From: Chloroflexota bacterium
GTDB taxonomy: Bacteria; Chloroflexota; Ktedonobacteria; Ktedonobacterales; Ktedonobacteraceae
Length of the DNA stretch: 64,000 nucleotides
Direction: 5' to 3'
Assembly (NCBI GenBank): GCA_902812455.1
Contig: CADDZH010000001.1
Location: 66,032 to 130,031, forward strand
Within the stretch, counting starts at the first letter, position 1. Every line of letters starts with the position of its first letter. This document shows positions 33,788 through 43,294 of this stretch, piece after piece. The notes below the pieces were generated by a model. It made no database searches, was not told the origin of the DNA, and saw only the letters and a program-made list of their open reading frames with translations. Position numbers and translations under genes: made by a program.

Positions 33788-34743
33788 GATTCCACCGGCA
33801 CCGGGACAATATGCAGCACATCATCAACGATTTGTTCCATCACCTGCCCATGTAAGCGAGATTGGCTGGTGGCAATCATGCGATGGGCAAGCACCGATCG
33901 TGCAATACGCTTGACATCATCGGGAATCACATAGCTGCGCCCGTGGATGGCGGCATAGGCCTGGGCGGCGCGGTAGAGGGCCAGGGTGCCGCGCGGGCTT
34001 ACCCCCAGTTCAACGGCGTTATGGTTGCGCGTGGCCCGCACCACTTCCACGATGTAGCTCTCGACGCCAGGCTCGACGCGCACTCGCCTGATCAGGCGCT
34101 GTAATGCTTGCAAGCTACTGGCATCCACTACCGGCTTCAATATGTCCAGGGGCTGCTCTTCTCTAAAGCGCTGCAGGATCAAGCGCTCTTCTGTCTGGCT
34201 GGGATAATCGAGGCGCAGGCGCATGAAAAAGCGATCGAGCTGCGCTTCCGGGAGCGGAAATGTTCCTTCCAGTTCTATTGGATTTTGTGTGGCAATGACA
34301 ATAAAGGGGCGAGGCAGCAGCACGGTCTCGCGCTCAACGCTCACTTGCCGCTCTTCCATGGCCTCTAAGAGAGCAGACTGCGTGCGCGGTGTTGCGCGGT
34401 TAATCTCATCGGCAAGCACAACCTGGGAGAGCAGCGGCCCAGGGCGAAATTCAAATTCGCCCGTCTTCTGATTGTAGAAGGTGATACCTGTGATATCTGA
34501 TGGCAGCAAGTCTGGTGTAAACTGGATACGCTGGAATGAGCAGCCGAGCGATTTCGCGAGCGATTTCGCGAGCGTCGTCTTGCCGATGCCAGGGACATCC
34601 TCAAACAGCACATGCCCTTCACAGAGCAGGGCGACCATCAGCAAGTCAATCACTTCCTCTTTGCCGATGATCACGCGGCTGATGTTTTGCCGGATGGAGC
34701 GGGCGGCTTCTTGCACCTGGCGAATTTCGTCTGCTTGCGTCAT
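33784..34743 (-). CDS. MoxR-family AAA+ ATPase
   Basis: 319 residues, standard MoxR length. Walker A PGIGKTT (51-57), Walker B VVLADEINRATPRTQ, sensor 1 VIATQNPIELEGTFPLPEAQ, arginine finger region QLDRFFMRL, and the lid with SPRGTLALYRAAQAYA. It is thought to remodel or insert cofactors into partner proteins. Translationally coupled to the DUF58 gene by an ATGA-type overlap. A TATAAT box on the minus strand at 34837-34832 has no convincing -35, so the promoter is uncertain. Confidence 0.93.
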   Translation of the reverse strand: MTQADEIRQVQEAARSIRQNISRVIIGKEEVIDLLMVALLCEGHVLFEDVPGIGKTTLAKSLAKSLGCSFQRIQFTPDLLPSDITGITFYNQKTGEFEFRPGPLLSQVVLADEINRATPRTQSALLEAMEERQVSVERETVLLPRPFIVIATQNPIELEGTFPLPEAQLDRFFMRLRLDYPSQTEERLILQRFREEQPLDILKPVVDASSLQALQRLIRRVRVEPGVESYIVEVVRATRNHNAVELGVSPRGTLALYRAAQAYAAIHGRSYVIPDDVKRIARSVLAHRMIATSQSRLHGQVMEQIVDDVLHIVPVPVES

Positions 34744-34867
34744 GGATCATCCTTTATTGCCTGGCATCTCTTCCGTAGCAGGCAGGGTATGGTTTTCCGG
34801 CCTGCATAATGACAGGTAATAGTATGTCCTTATTATATCGCAAGAAAGGCGTAAAGATTCACATGCT

Positions 34868-35692
34868 TTAGCCGCCTACTGAGTATCCAATGACCTCTAC
34901 CGTTACAGGCTGCGACTGTGCTTGCTGGCCGTTGCCATCTGTAGCGATGGCAATCACGGTAGCCTGGGCATGGCGTCCCATCATAAACACATGGACATCC
35001 CAGGGGATAGTGGCATTGCCGTTATCATTTGTGATACGCGAGCCGCTATAAGCTGTGGAAGGATAGGCATTAGAATATTGGATATAAAGCTGGACTTGCA
35101 CGCCCGCTTCGCTTGTGTTTACGCCGACCTCGACCACGCTGTTGTTCTGAACGCGCGGTGGAATGCTGGTTATCTGTACCGTTAAAGTGGTGCCTTGTGG
35201 CGTCGGGCTTGGCTGGGGTGTATTAACCGGCGTTGGCTGGAGAGTTGGTGTACTCTGTGCGGGTGGCTGGCTGCTGGCAGAGCTTCCTTGACCTCCATTG
35301 GGTGGAGGAAATGTTGGTTTCAGATCGACTGTTCCGGTCGGCGTCACTCCGGTAGGTGCAGTCGTAGAATACGAGGAGGTGAAGAAGTTCGGATTCTGCA
35401 AGAACGCTCTGCTGATGAGCACGGCAAATACCAGGCCTGATATAATGACCATGGCCATGGCCACCATCAATACTTTGTAGGCCGGGTCTTTTTGCCAGTA
35501 GTAGCGCACCTTTGCCATTGGCCCCTGCGGAGGAGGCATCATTGGTTGACGCAGCAGTTGCTCCGGGCGAACCGGCGCTATGACCGGGCCTGAGTCAGCC
35601 TTGTGTGTTTCCTCGACAGGTGGCGCAGGCAAGATTAACTTACCCTGCTGGGGCTGAAGGGGCTTCTCCTGTTCCTCGGGGCGATGTATCAT
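34868..35692 (-). CDS. Single-pass membrane protein with Pro/Thr linker and Ig-like C-terminus
   Basis: 274 residues. A cytoplasmic Pro/Gln-rich N-terminus, one membrane helix near 76-97 (VLMVAMAMVIISGLVFAVLI), a Ser/Thr/Pro linker (about 120-170), and a C-terminal beta domain (TLTVQITSIPPRVQNNSVVE ... NATIPWDVHVF) resembling bacterial Ig-like folds. Domain layout recalls the protein at 31167-32216. RBS AGGAGG lies upstream of the ATG. Function unknown; probably cell-surface. Confidence 0.75.
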   Translation of the reverse strand: MIHRPEEQEKPLQPQQGKLILPAPPVEETHKADSGPVIAPVRPEQLLRQPMMPPPQGPMAKVRYYWQKDPAYKVLMVAMAMVIISGLVFAVLISRAFLQNPNFFTSSYSTTAPTGVTPTGTVDLKPTFPPPNGGQGSSASSQPPAQSTPTLQPTPVNTPQPSPTPQGTTLTVQITSIPPRVQNNSVVEVGVNTSEAGVQVQLYIQYSNAYPSTAYSGSRITNDNGNATIPWDVHVFMMGRHAQATVIAIATDGNGQQAQSQPVTVEVIGYSVGG

Positions 35693-35748
35693 CTAAAATA
35701 CTCCTCCTTTCCGCATCGAGTCCGCATCGAGGCATACCAATTCATTCC

Positions 35749-35778
35749 AGTGTACACCAGTAGAAAAGAGATATACAA
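35749..35778 (-). promoter_or_regulatory. Possible promoter of the Ig-like membrane protein
   Basis: Minus-strand TTGTAT (35778-35773) and TACACT (35754-35749) with an 18-base spacer, about 55 bases before the start. A tandem CCGCATCGAG lies between the promoter and the gene. Confidence 0.35.
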
Positions 35779-35812
35779 ATCGATATACCAAAAGGGCTAT
35801 AACCAGGCCATT

Positions 35813-36718
35813 TCACAACTGCTGCACCAGGCGCTCTACAACAGCCTCTACCGGCAACTGATCCAGTACGGGAGCCTGGATCACGTCTACATGAGGCCCG
35901 ACCGGCCGCCAGGTAGCGGGATCGCTATAGCCAAAGAGCGCAACGGTAGGAACGCCCAGTATAGCCGCCAGGTGGGTAATACCCGAGTCATTGCCCAGGT
36001 AACACCTGCATTCCTGCAAGCGCTGTGCTACTTCTAGTAACGGGGCGCCTGCCACGATATTGAGCATGCCTGGCTCTGCTTTCGAGCGCATTGCAAGATG
36101 CCGTTCGATCTCCTTCAGTTGTTTCTGATCGGCAGGGCCGGCCAGCAGCAGGACGGGATGGCGGCGTTGCCAGAGACAGTCGATGACGGCAGCAAAGGAA
36201 GATGCGGGCCAGCATTTCTGCGCTCCCCCGCTGCCAGGGTGAACGGCAACCATGCGTTGATGTTCCGGCTTTTTGCCGGGAAGGGCAAGCAGGAAAGGTT
36301 CATCGATGCTGTTGGCCAGGCCCACTGTTCCGGCCAGGTAATCCACGATATGCATGCCCTGGCCTCCTGCGGGGCATCCTGGAGCGACGATGACTCGCCT
36401 GATCCCGGCATTGAGCAGGTTGCGTTCCACAATGCCATCAGGGTCACGCAGCCAGCATATAGCGAGATCGAGCCTGTGGAAGGGATAATGTCCGGCAAGT
36501 GTATGGATTCCCGAGGATGAGAATAACTCGCTCCAGCGGGGTTCGCCGTAGTCAAAGGTTTCTTCCACCAGACCCGAAGCCAGCGCCAGGGGCAAGGCGG
36601 CGGGATTGCCAACCAGCGTGACAAAAGGACTGGCGCAGCCTCTCCTGAGGGCCTGGATTACCGGAAAGGTTAGCAAGCTATCACCAAGAGCGCCTGGACG
36701 CACGATCAAGATACGCAT
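35813..36718 (-). CDS. Glycosyltransferase family 9 (heptosyltransferase-like)
   Basis: 301 residues. N-terminal MRILIVRPGALGDSLLTFPV and C-terminal NDSGITHLAAILGVPTVALFG are the two hallmark segments of GT9 ADP-heptose-type transferases; VAVHPGSGGAQKCWP is the donor loop. In monoderm bacteria such enzymes probably decorate surface glycans rather than lipid A. The chosen ATG at 36718 starts the conserved fold, but no Shine-Dalgarno is seen; a TTG at 36742 overlapping the accB stop would give eight more residues with coupled translation. Confidence 0.86.
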   Translation of the reverse strand: MRILIVRPGALGDSLLTFPVIQALRRGCASPFVTLVGNPAALPLALASGLVEETFDYGEPRWSELFSSSGIHTLAGHYPFHRLDLAICWLRDPDGIVERNLLNAGIRRVIVAPGCPAGGQGMHIVDYLAGTVGLANSIDEPFLLALPGKKPEHQRMVAVHPGSGGAQKCWPASSFAAVIDCLWQRRHPVLLLAGPADQKQLKEIERHLAMRSKAEPGMLNIVAGAPLLEVAQRLQECRCYLGNDSGITHLAAILGVPTVALFGYSDPATWRPVGPHVDVIQAPVLDQLPVEAVVERLVQQL

Positions 36719-36738
36719 AACAAGGTACACAAAAGAGA

Positions 36739-37200
36739 TCAAGAGGGAATAACCCGAATCAGCACATCACCTTTCTGCACGACATCCCCACTGGTAGCCA
36801 CTAACGCGCTGACACGCCCCGCTACCTCGGACTGCACTTCGTTAAAGACCTTCATCGCCTCCACAAGCGCGACAACCTGCCCTACCTGGACGATATCTCC
36901 AACCGTGACAAACGGCGGAGAGTTAGGAGAAGGAGCAGCGTAGTAGACGCCGGTAAGCGGGGCGACGATGGCAACGCTCGTATCCTCTTTTGCCACAGGC
37001 GCCGCCGGGGCAACCTGCGCGCCAATCTGACCCGCGCTATATTCCTGGTGTGCAGAGATGACTATTCCTGGCTGGCGGCGAATGATGATCTCTGTGCCGG
37101 CTTCGGTCAACTCCAGCTCGCTGACAGTGCTCCCTTGCAGCATGCGTACCAGTTCTTCGACACGCTCAAGCCATGCAGCGTTCTGCTCATCTCTATCCAT
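36739..37200 (-). CDS. accB: Biotin carboxyl carrier protein of acetyl-CoA carboxylase
   Basis: 153 residues. The C-terminal biotinyl domain carries EAMKVFNEV with K117 as the biotinylated lysine. The N-terminal about 40 residues (VEELVRMLQGSTVSELELTE) are the usual AccB helical region, joined by an Ala/Pro linker. Together with accC and fabF in the same run, it supplies malonyl-CoA to fatty acid synthesis. It starts eight bases after the fabF stop. Confidence 0.95.
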   Translation of the reverse strand: MDRDEQNAAWLERVEELVRMLQGSTVSELELTEAGTEIIIRRQPGIVISAHQEYSAGQIGAQVAPAAPVAKEDTSVAIVAPLTGVYYAAPSPNSPPFVTVGDIVQVGQVVALVEAMKVFNEVQSEVAGRVSALVATSGDVVQKGDVLIRVIPS

Positions 37201-37208
37201 GCGTTCTT

Positions 37209-38447
37209 CTACTCTTCATATCGCTTGAAAATCAGGCACGCGTTATGACCGCCGAAGCCCATAGAGTTGGACATCGCCACATTCACCCTCTGTTCGCGTG
37301 CCACGTTGGGAACATAGTCCAGGTCGCACTCAGGATCGGGATGGTGCAGGTTGATGGTAGGGGGAATGGTTCCCGTGAGAATAGCCATGATAGAGACGAC
37401 CGATTCAACTGCCCCTGCCGCGCCCAACGTATGGCCGGTCATTGATTTGGTGGAGCTAATGGACAGGCGGTAGGCATGATCGCCGAAGCAGGTCTTGATG
37501 GCCTGCGTCTCCGTGCGGTCATTGTAGGGTGTCGAGGTGCCGTGAGCATTGATATAGTCAACCTGGTCGGGACGCAGGTTGGCTTTTTCGAGAGCGCGGC
37601 GCATGGCGCGTACCAATCCACGCCCGCCAGGTGCCGGCTCGGTTACGTGATAAGCATCGCCAGTAGAAGCGTAGCCAACCAGTTCAGCCAGGATGGGCGC
37701 GCCGCGCGCTCTGGCAAAATCCAGGTCTTCCAGGATCACTACCGCGGCTCCCTCTCCCATAACAAACCCATCGCGGGTAAGATCAAAAGGGCGACTGGCT
37801 CCCTGTGGATCGTCGTTGCGACGGGAGAGGGCATGCATATTATCAAAGGCAGCTATCGAAATGGGAGTGATGCCGTGTTCAGAGCCACCGGCAATCATAG
37901 CTCTGGCATCACCCCTGCGGATGGTCTCCCAGGCCTCACCAATCGTATTACCGCTGGTCGCGCAGGCTGAGACGGCAGCCCAGTTAGGTCCTCGCGCTCC
38001 CGTCATGATCGAGACAATGCCCGGCGCGGAATCAATAATCATCATATTGATGAAGAATGGGCTGATGCGCTCAGGGCCTTTATCGAAGAGCACCTTGAAC
38101 TGGTCGTGCAAGGTGAACAGCCCACCGATACCGCTGCCGATGTAGACCCCGATATCGTCGGCGTTCTCATCGCTGATCTGCAGTTTAGATTGGGCAAGCG
38201 CCTGTTTGGACGCGGCGATAGCAATATGCTGGTACGGGTCGGTGCGGCGAATCTCTTTGCGGTCCATATACTGAGAGGGGTCGAAATTCTTAATTTGAGC
38301 GCCAAAATGAACGCGAAAGCGGTTGAGATCGAAGCCTGTAAGCTCAGAAACGCCGGACTTCCCCTGGCAGAGAGCTTCCCAGTTCGAAGGCAGGTCATTG
38401 CCCAGGGCAGTAATCAACCCCAATCCTGTTACAACTACGCGAGTCAT
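37209..38447 (-). CDS. fabF: Beta-ketoacyl-ACP synthase II
   Basis: 412 residues, normal length. Catalytic triad visible: C162 in AVSACATSGN, H302 in NAHGTSTPYNDRTE, H339 with K334 in TKSMTGHTLGAAGAVES. It condenses malonyl-ACP with growing acyl-ACP. Gene order accC-fabF-accB on the minus strand with gaps of 18 and eight bases implies one transcript for chain initiation and elongation. The other carboxylase subunits (accA/accD) are not in the window. Confidence 0.96.
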   Translation of the reverse strand: MTRVVVTGLGLITALGNDLPSNWEALCQGKSGVSELTGFDLNRFRVHFGAQIKNFDPSQYMDRKEIRRTDPYQHIAIAASKQALAQSKLQISDENADDIGVYIGSGIGGLFTLHDQFKVLFDKGPERISPFFINMMIIDSAPGIVSIMTGARGPNWAAVSACATSGNTIGEAWETIRRGDARAMIAGGSEHGITPISIAAFDNMHALSRRNDDPQGASRPFDLTRDGFVMGEGAAVVILEDLDFARARGAPILAELVGYASTGDAYHVTEPAPGGRGLVRAMRRALEKANLRPDQVDYINAHGTSTPYNDRTETQAIKTCFGDHAYRLSISSTKSMTGHTLGAAGAVESVVSIMAILTGTIPPTINLHHPDPECDLDYVPNVAREQRVNVAMSNSMGFGGHNACLIFKRYEE

Positions 38448-38465
38448 GTATCACCTCCCATGGAA

Positions 38466-39818
38466 TCAATGTATTCCCAGTACGGTAGCTTCTTCCTGGA
38501 TAAAACGCGTGTAGGTCTCTCCGCGAATAAATCCTTCATGACTGATCAGCCGCTTAAGAAACGGTATAGTTGTTGTGACTCCCTCAATGACATATTCATC
38601 AAGCGCCCGCTGCATACGCGCAATAGCGGCTTCGCGCGTTTCAGCCCAGACGATGAGCTTGGCCAGCAGCGAGTCATAATGCGGTGGAACCTGGTAGCCG
38701 GCATAGAGGTGGCTATCGACCCGCACTCCCGGCCCACCGGGCGGCAAATACTGCTCTATTGTACCCGTCTGCGGCCTGAAATCCGCGCTGGCATCCTCAG
38801 CCGTAATGCGGCACTCAATTGCGTGGCCCTCGGGCCGGATATCTTCCTGTTGCAGCTTGAGTGGCAGCCCGGCGGCGATACGAATCTGCTCTTTGACGAG
38901 ATCGGTGCGGGTTACCAGTTCGGTTACCGGGTGTTCAACCTGCAAGCGCGTGTTCATCTCCATGAAATAATAGTGGTCCTTTTCGTCCACCAGGAATTCG
39001 AGCGTACCGGCATTGCGATAGCCAATGGCTTCTACTGCGCGAATGGCCTTGCTGCCCATTTCCTGGCGCAACTCTGGCGGCAGGTGCGGGCTTGGCGATT
39101 CCTCGATCACTTTTTGATTGCGTCGCTGGCAGGAGCAATTGCGCTCGCCCAGATACACGCCATGCCCAAAATGATCAACTAGCACCTGAATTTCTACATG
39201 GCGGGCGCGCTTGAGGTAATGCTCCAGGTAGAGGCCATCATCGTGAAAGGCCTCGCGCACTTCATTTTGTGCCAGCGTGAACACGCGCTCAAACTCGTCG
39301 GGCCGGTTGATCAGGCGTATACCGCGCCCGCCTCCTCCGGCAGCCGCTTTGAGCATTAAGGGGAAACCAATTTCCTCAGCGGCTTCCATCGCATCGGAGA
39401 GCGTGCGTAACACAGGCGTGCCCGGCAGCACGGGAAGCCCCATTTCTGCCATGGCGTTACGGGCATCGACTTTATCTCCCATCAGGGCCATAACGGATGC
39501 CGGCGGGCCGATAAAGGTGATATGCACATCTGAACATATCTCGGCAAAGCTTGTATTCTCCGAGAGAAAGCCATATCCAGGGTGGATGGCGTCAGCGCCT
39601 GAAATCATGGCGGCGCTGATGATATTAGGAATATTCAGGTAGCTCTTCCCGCTTGCCCCCGGGCCGATGCAAATACGCTCATCCGCCATGCGCACCGGCA
39701 AAGAATCACGATCCGCTTCTGAATGGGCAATGATGCTACGTATACCCATCTCGCGGCAAGCGCGAATAATGCGCAGGGCGATCTCGCCCCGGTTAGCAAT
39801 CAAGATTTTACGAAACAT
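38466..39818 (-). CDS. accC: Biotin carboxylase subunit of acetyl-CoA carboxylase
   Basis: 450 residues, normal AccC length. N-terminal KILIANRGEIALRIIRACRE, ATP-grasp glycine loop KAAAGGGGRGI, catalytic segments ERNCSCQRRNQKVIEE and EMNTRLQVEHPVTE. It carboxylates the biotin on AccB at the expense of ATP. First gene of the acc-fab run. Minus-strand TATAAT lies at 39940-39935, but no good -35 is visible 16-18 bases upstream. Confidence 0.96.
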   Translation of the reverse strand: MFRKILIANRGEIALRIIRACREMGIRSIIAHSEADRDSLPVRMADERICIGPGASGKSYLNIPNIISAAMISGADAIHPGYGFLSENTSFAEICSDVHITFIGPPASVMALMGDKVDARNAMAEMGLPVLPGTPVLRTLSDAMEAAEEIGFPLMLKAAAGGGGRGIRLINRPDEFERVFTLAQNEVREAFHDDGLYLEHYLKRARHVEIQVLVDHFGHGVYLGERNCSCQRRNQKVIEESPSPHLPPELRQEMGSKAIRAVEAIGYRNAGTLEFLVDEKDHYYFMEMNTRLQVEHPVTELVTRTDLVKEQIRIAAGLPLKLQQEDIRPEGHAIECRITAEDASADFRPQTGTIEQYLPPGGPGVRVDSHLYAGYQVPPHYDSLLAKLIVWAETREAAIARMQRALDEYVIEGVTTTIPFLKRLISHEGFIRGETYTRFIQEEATVLGIH

Positions 39819-40017
39819 AGCTATGCAGTGGCCTCATCCCATCCTTGCAAAAACCCTCTCACCCTACCCACCGTACTCCGTCTCTCGTGCGCCCCATTGC
39901 TGCTTACAATGTAGCAAGCAACTACGGTGAGGCTATTATATCACGGCGGTGAAGGAAGGTGCCAGGGTTGGGTTGCCTATGGTTCCACCAACTCACCTGG
40001 GAAGCGGATCGTTGCCT

Positions 40018-40080
40018 GTAGGGGCAAGGAGTGGTGGGGAGGCCGGGTGGGGGCCTTGCGCTTGCCCTCGCGCCTCCTCG
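40018..40080. repeat. R2 repeat
   Basis: GTAGGGGCAAGGAGTGG ... GGGGGCCTTGCGCTTGCCC; same family as 18731-18795. The whole stretch 39819-40355 holds this repeat, a short AAGCCTCGCCCCTACC fragment near 40116, and no gene that I can support. Confidence 0.8.
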
Positions 40081-40355
40081 CTGCTCCCTCACTCAGCAAA
40101 TCTTCCCTGTAAAGCAAGCCTCGCCCCTACCCTCAACGGTGATGCCAGCGCCCAATCAGTGGCAGAAGTTCCTCGTTTTCCCCACTTGCAAGACCTGCTC
40201 ATCCCTGCTATCATCATCGCATATGCAAACCATGCATATCTATAGACTTACAAATCTGTCCAGAAGCCATTGTAGCCGGCTGAAAGCCGCCCAAATGGAA
40301 GCGGCATAGGTCTGGACCTTGACTGAAGTATCACTATACAGGCAGGGACAAAAAG

Positions 40356-40709
40356 GTGAATACGACCATTACCATTGAATTTCGTTCGGATACGAAAGGG
40401 CATCTCAAAACCCTTGAACACCGGCTCAAGCAGATCCATGATGTGAGCGTTGACCTGGTCGAGCCGAGAGATCATACTGCGCCGGTGCTGGTCGCCATTG
40501 GTATCGAGAAAAGCGGAGAGCGAGCAGAAATTGCAGCTCAGAACGTGGCCCAGGTGCTTTACGACTTCCTCCACGAGGATACTGGTACCCAGAACCAGGG
40601 GCAGAAAACCATCTCTGTGGTCACAATTGAGGGTGATCGCATCGATATCGAGCCGCTTTCGGTTGAAGAGATCAAGGACATGATCTTCGAGGCCGAAGAA
40701 GGAGAATAA
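40356..40709 (+). CDS. Small hypothetical protein, possibly EACC1-like
   Basis: 117 residues, alpha/beta by appearance: a strand (TTITIEFRS), a helix (HLKTLEHRLKQI), a strand with acidic turn, APVLVAIGI, a helix (AEIAAQNVAQVLYDFLH), then ISVVTIEGDRIDIEPLSVEE and a final helix. The pattern of two helices and a terminal strand pair recalls the effector-associated constant component proteins (EACC1) of conflict systems, but I see no decisive motif and the match is loose. GTG start at 40356 with a weak AAAAAGG upstream. It converges on gatD. Confidence 0.6.
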   Translation: MNTTITIEFRSDTKGHLKTLEHRLKQIHDVSVDLVEPRDHTAPVLVAIGIEKSGERAEIAAQNVAQVLYDFLHEDTGTQNQGQKTISVVTIEGDRIDIEPLSVEEIKDMIFEAEEGE

Positions 40710-40762
40710 GAGGCTTTTATTCGCCTCGCATCCCTTGAACGAGCCACAAGACCATAAAGAAG

Positions 40763-41668
40763 TCACGCGCGACGTAAGGCGGCTCTAGCTGCATGGTGCA
40801 GTCCTAAACGTTCAAGCATCCAGGCGTGGGCTTCCCATGCCAGGGTGTCATCCAGAGCAGGAAGAGTGCTCAAGTTACCGCTTGAGAGGCTGCTCGCACC
40901 ATTGTGCTTGCCAGGGCTTTCCGCTGATCCTGGCTCTCTTCGATCTTCGAGCAAGGGATTGGTGGAAAAAACTTCTTGTAGCTCGGAATCTTTGAGGCCA
41001 AAGGAACGTTGAAGCGCTAATGCCAGTAAATAATCGGCAAAATGAGGGTTCTTTGGGAGAAGCGATCCATGCAGGTACGTCCCGTAGGCATGGCGGTAAA
41101 CGGCCCCCTCCGTGCCATCCTCAGCATTGTTGCCATAGCCTTTGAGCACTTTCCCCAGGGGTCTGGCTGTACCGAGATAGGTGCGACCCCCGTGATTTTC
41201 AAAACCGACCAGTGTGCTCCCATTCCACTCGATAGCGATATTGCCAATGCAGCGGGGAACATGCATGCCTTTGTGGATCGTCCAGGCATCGAAAATACCC
41301 AGGCCCCGCATATCGGGGCCAACGGCGGGCCGGTAGTAGTGCGCGAGCAACTGGTATCCACCACAAACTGCCAGCACAGGCACATCATCCTCGACTGCAG
41401 CCCACAGGCCGGCACCTTTCACCTCGCACAAATCCTGCGCTACGGGAGCCTGCTCTTTATCCTGGCCGCCGCCGATAAACAGCAGATCGTATTCGTTGGG
41501 AACCAGTGCATCTCCGATGCCCAGGCCAACAACACGCAAGGCAATGCCACGTAACTGGCAGCGCCGTTGCAACGTGAGAATATTGCCGCGATCACCATAT
41601 AAATTCAACTGGTCGGGGTATAGATGTCCTAGTGTTAACGTGAATTGGGGCTTGCTCTGTTTGCTCAC
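40763..41668 (-). CDS. gatD: GatD-like glutamine amidotransferase (lipid II amidation)
   Basis: 301 residues. Class I glutamine amidotransferase with nucleophile C102 in VLAVCGGYQLL, LFIGGGQDKEQ, and HAYGTYLHGSLLPKNP with the catalytic histidine. It supplies ammonia to MurT for amidation of D-glutamate in lipid II. The C-terminal about 60 residues extend beyond the catalytic fold. It overlaps the murT stop by four bases, as in other murT-gatD operons. The pair supports a thin or thick peptidoglycan of the monoderm kind. Confidence 0.92.
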   Translation of the reverse strand: MSKQSKPQFTLTLGHLYPDQLNLYGDRGNILTLQRRCQLRGIALRVVGLGIGDALVPNEYDLLFIGGGQDKEQAPVAQDLCEVKGAGLWAAVEDDVPVLAVCGGYQLLAHYYRPAVGPDMRGLGIFDAWTIHKGMHVPRCIGNIAIEWNGSTLVGFENHGGRTYLGTARPLGKVLKGYGNNAEDGTEGAVYRHAYGTYLHGSLLPKNPHFADYLLALALQRSFGLKDSELQEVFSTNPLLEDRREPGSAESPGKHNGASSLSSGNLSTLPALDDTLAWEAHAWMLERLGLHHAARAALRRA

Positions 41669-43266
41669 AGGCTTTTTCCCTCCCAGTAGTGAGGCGTTAA
41701 TTTACGTCGCTCCAGTTCACGATGGAGTTCCAACAACCCTGTATACGTTGGAACGACAAACAATGTTTCGCCTACCGGCGTTTGTTGCACCGCCACATCC
41801 AGGGCATATGCCAGCCCGTAGGGGCGCTTTCCTCGCAAGAGTGAGCCGTTAACTCTCGTGTGAGGTATGTTTGCCGGTGCTGGTAATCGCTGTTTGTTAG
41901 GAGACGAAGACAAAGGAGCGGGTAGAATAACCTTCATGTCTTGAGGAGCTATGCCTGCGTATTGCAGGCGTAATGCGAGATCGAGCGCGCGCGTACCCGC
42001 TACCGTCAGTGTCGCGATATGCCGCGCCATGCGTTCGAAATCAACATCCCAGATCCAGGACACGTCGCGGCCATCTGCAGTATTGTCATTCAGCACGATC
42101 AACACATGGCGGTTTTCCCCCTCGCTAAAGAGGGTACGCAGCACTTCGTTGAACCCTGTAGGGTTTTTCGCCAGCAAGAGGCGAACAGTGCGGCCGGCTA
42201 CCTGCACCTGCTCTCCACGCCCGAAAGCGGGTTTGAACTGCTGGATGCCGGAGACAACAGGCTCCCAGTCGATGTGTAACGCCTGCGCTGTGGCAATGGC
42301 TGCCAGGGCGTTGTAGATATTGTAAATGCCGGGCAAGGGAATCACGATCTCCCCTTGCTGTGTGGCAGTGGCTACCGTGATGCGAGTTTGATCAAAGGCA
42401 GTAGCGCTGATCGCTCGCACATCAGCCGGGGGGCGCGCATTGCCACAGTGGGAGCAGAAGTAATGCCCTAGATGGCTATAGAAACGCATGGTATAGGTGA
42501 GGTCACTGCCACAGTATGGACAGGTGCGCGTATCAATAACCTGATGCCGGTCAGCCGAGCCTGGCTGGGCAGACAGGTTGAGCGAGGGATCATCGATACC
42601 GAAATATATGGCCTTGCCGGGATAGGACTTGCCAAGATAAGCAATGGCCGGATCATCTGCGTTGAGCACCAGCATAGTGCTTTCTGGCAGTGTGCGTACC
42701 GCCTGTTGCCAGCGTAAGGCTACGGTGTCCACTTCACCATAGCGGTCGAGTTGATCGCGGAACAGGTTATTAAAGACGGCCACACGTAGCGGAATCTCCT
42801 GCGTTATTTGCGGCACAGCCGCCTCATCGACCTCGAAGATGGCGATCGCCTGGCCAGCATGCTTCAAGTTGCCACTGGGCAGCGCCCGCATCACCAGCGC
42901 ACTGGCAATGCCACCCATCAAGTTGGAACCTTCTCTATTGCCCCAGACTCTCAGCCCCGCATTTCTTAAGATGGCTGCGATGAAGCGGCTGGTGGTGGTT
43001 TTGCCGTTGGTGCCCGTTACCAGCAGACAGCCATAGGCCAGTTGCCTGGATAAGTGGCTGGCGATGCCCGGGTAGAGGCGCTGCGCTACCATGCCGGTAA
43101 TGCTGGTGCCCCCGCCCAGGTGTAAGCGGCGGCTGAGGGCGCCTGCTGCTCGCCCTGCTATGACCGCCAGCCCTGCGCGCAGCGACCAGCGCTGGCCCTG
43201 TGCGGGGTGCCTGCCGCTGGCCGCCTGGTGTATAGACGTAGATGATTGCAGGTCACTCTGGGGCAT
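41665..43266 (-). CDS. murT: MurT-like lipid II isoglutaminyl synthase subunit
   Basis: 533 residues. Mur ligase ATP loop TGTNGKTTT (84-92), central ligase domain with VFNNLFRDQLDRYGEVDT, and the inserted four-cysteine zinc ribbon (CPYCGSDL ... FCSHCGNARPP) that is diagnostic for MurT. The C-terminal domain has NPTGFNEVLRTL and LNDNTADGRDVSWIWDV. It activates the D-Glu carboxylate of lipid II; GatD supplies the ammonia. Upstream lies a MITE-like element (43295-43416), which occupies the expected promoter region. Confidence 0.93.
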   Translation of the reverse strand: MPQSDLQSSTSIHQAASGRHPAQGQRWSLRAGLAVIAGRAAGALSRRLHLGGGTSITGMVAQRLYPGIASHLSRQLAYGCLLVTGTNGKTTTSRFIAAILRNAGLRVWGNREGSNLMGGIASALVMRALPSGNLKHAGQAIAIFEVDEAAVPQITQEIPLRVAVFNNLFRDQLDRYGEVDTVALRWQQAVRTLPESTMLVLNADDPAIAYLGKSYPGKAIYFGIDDPSLNLSAQPGSADRHQVIDTRTCPYCGSDLTYTMRFYSHLGHYFCSHCGNARPPADVRAISATAFDQTRITVATATQQGEIVIPLPGIYNIYNALAAIATAQALHIDWEPVVSGIQQFKPAFGRGEQVQVAGRTVRLLLAKNPTGFNEVLRTLFSEGENRHVLIVLNDNTADGRDVSWIWDVDFERMARHIATLTVAGTRALDLALRLQYAGIAPQDMKVILPAPLSSSPNKQRLPAPANIPHTRVNGSLLRGKRPYGLAYALDVAVQQTPVGETLFVVPTYTGLLELHRELERRKLTPHYWEGKSL

Positions 43267-43294
43267 ACATTATTTCTCTTCCCATTTTATAAGG

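Noticed and set aside
40710..40727. GAGGC/GCCTC hairpin between the EACC1-like gene and gatD as terminator.
   Set aside because: Five-base stem with a short T/A run is too weak to claim.
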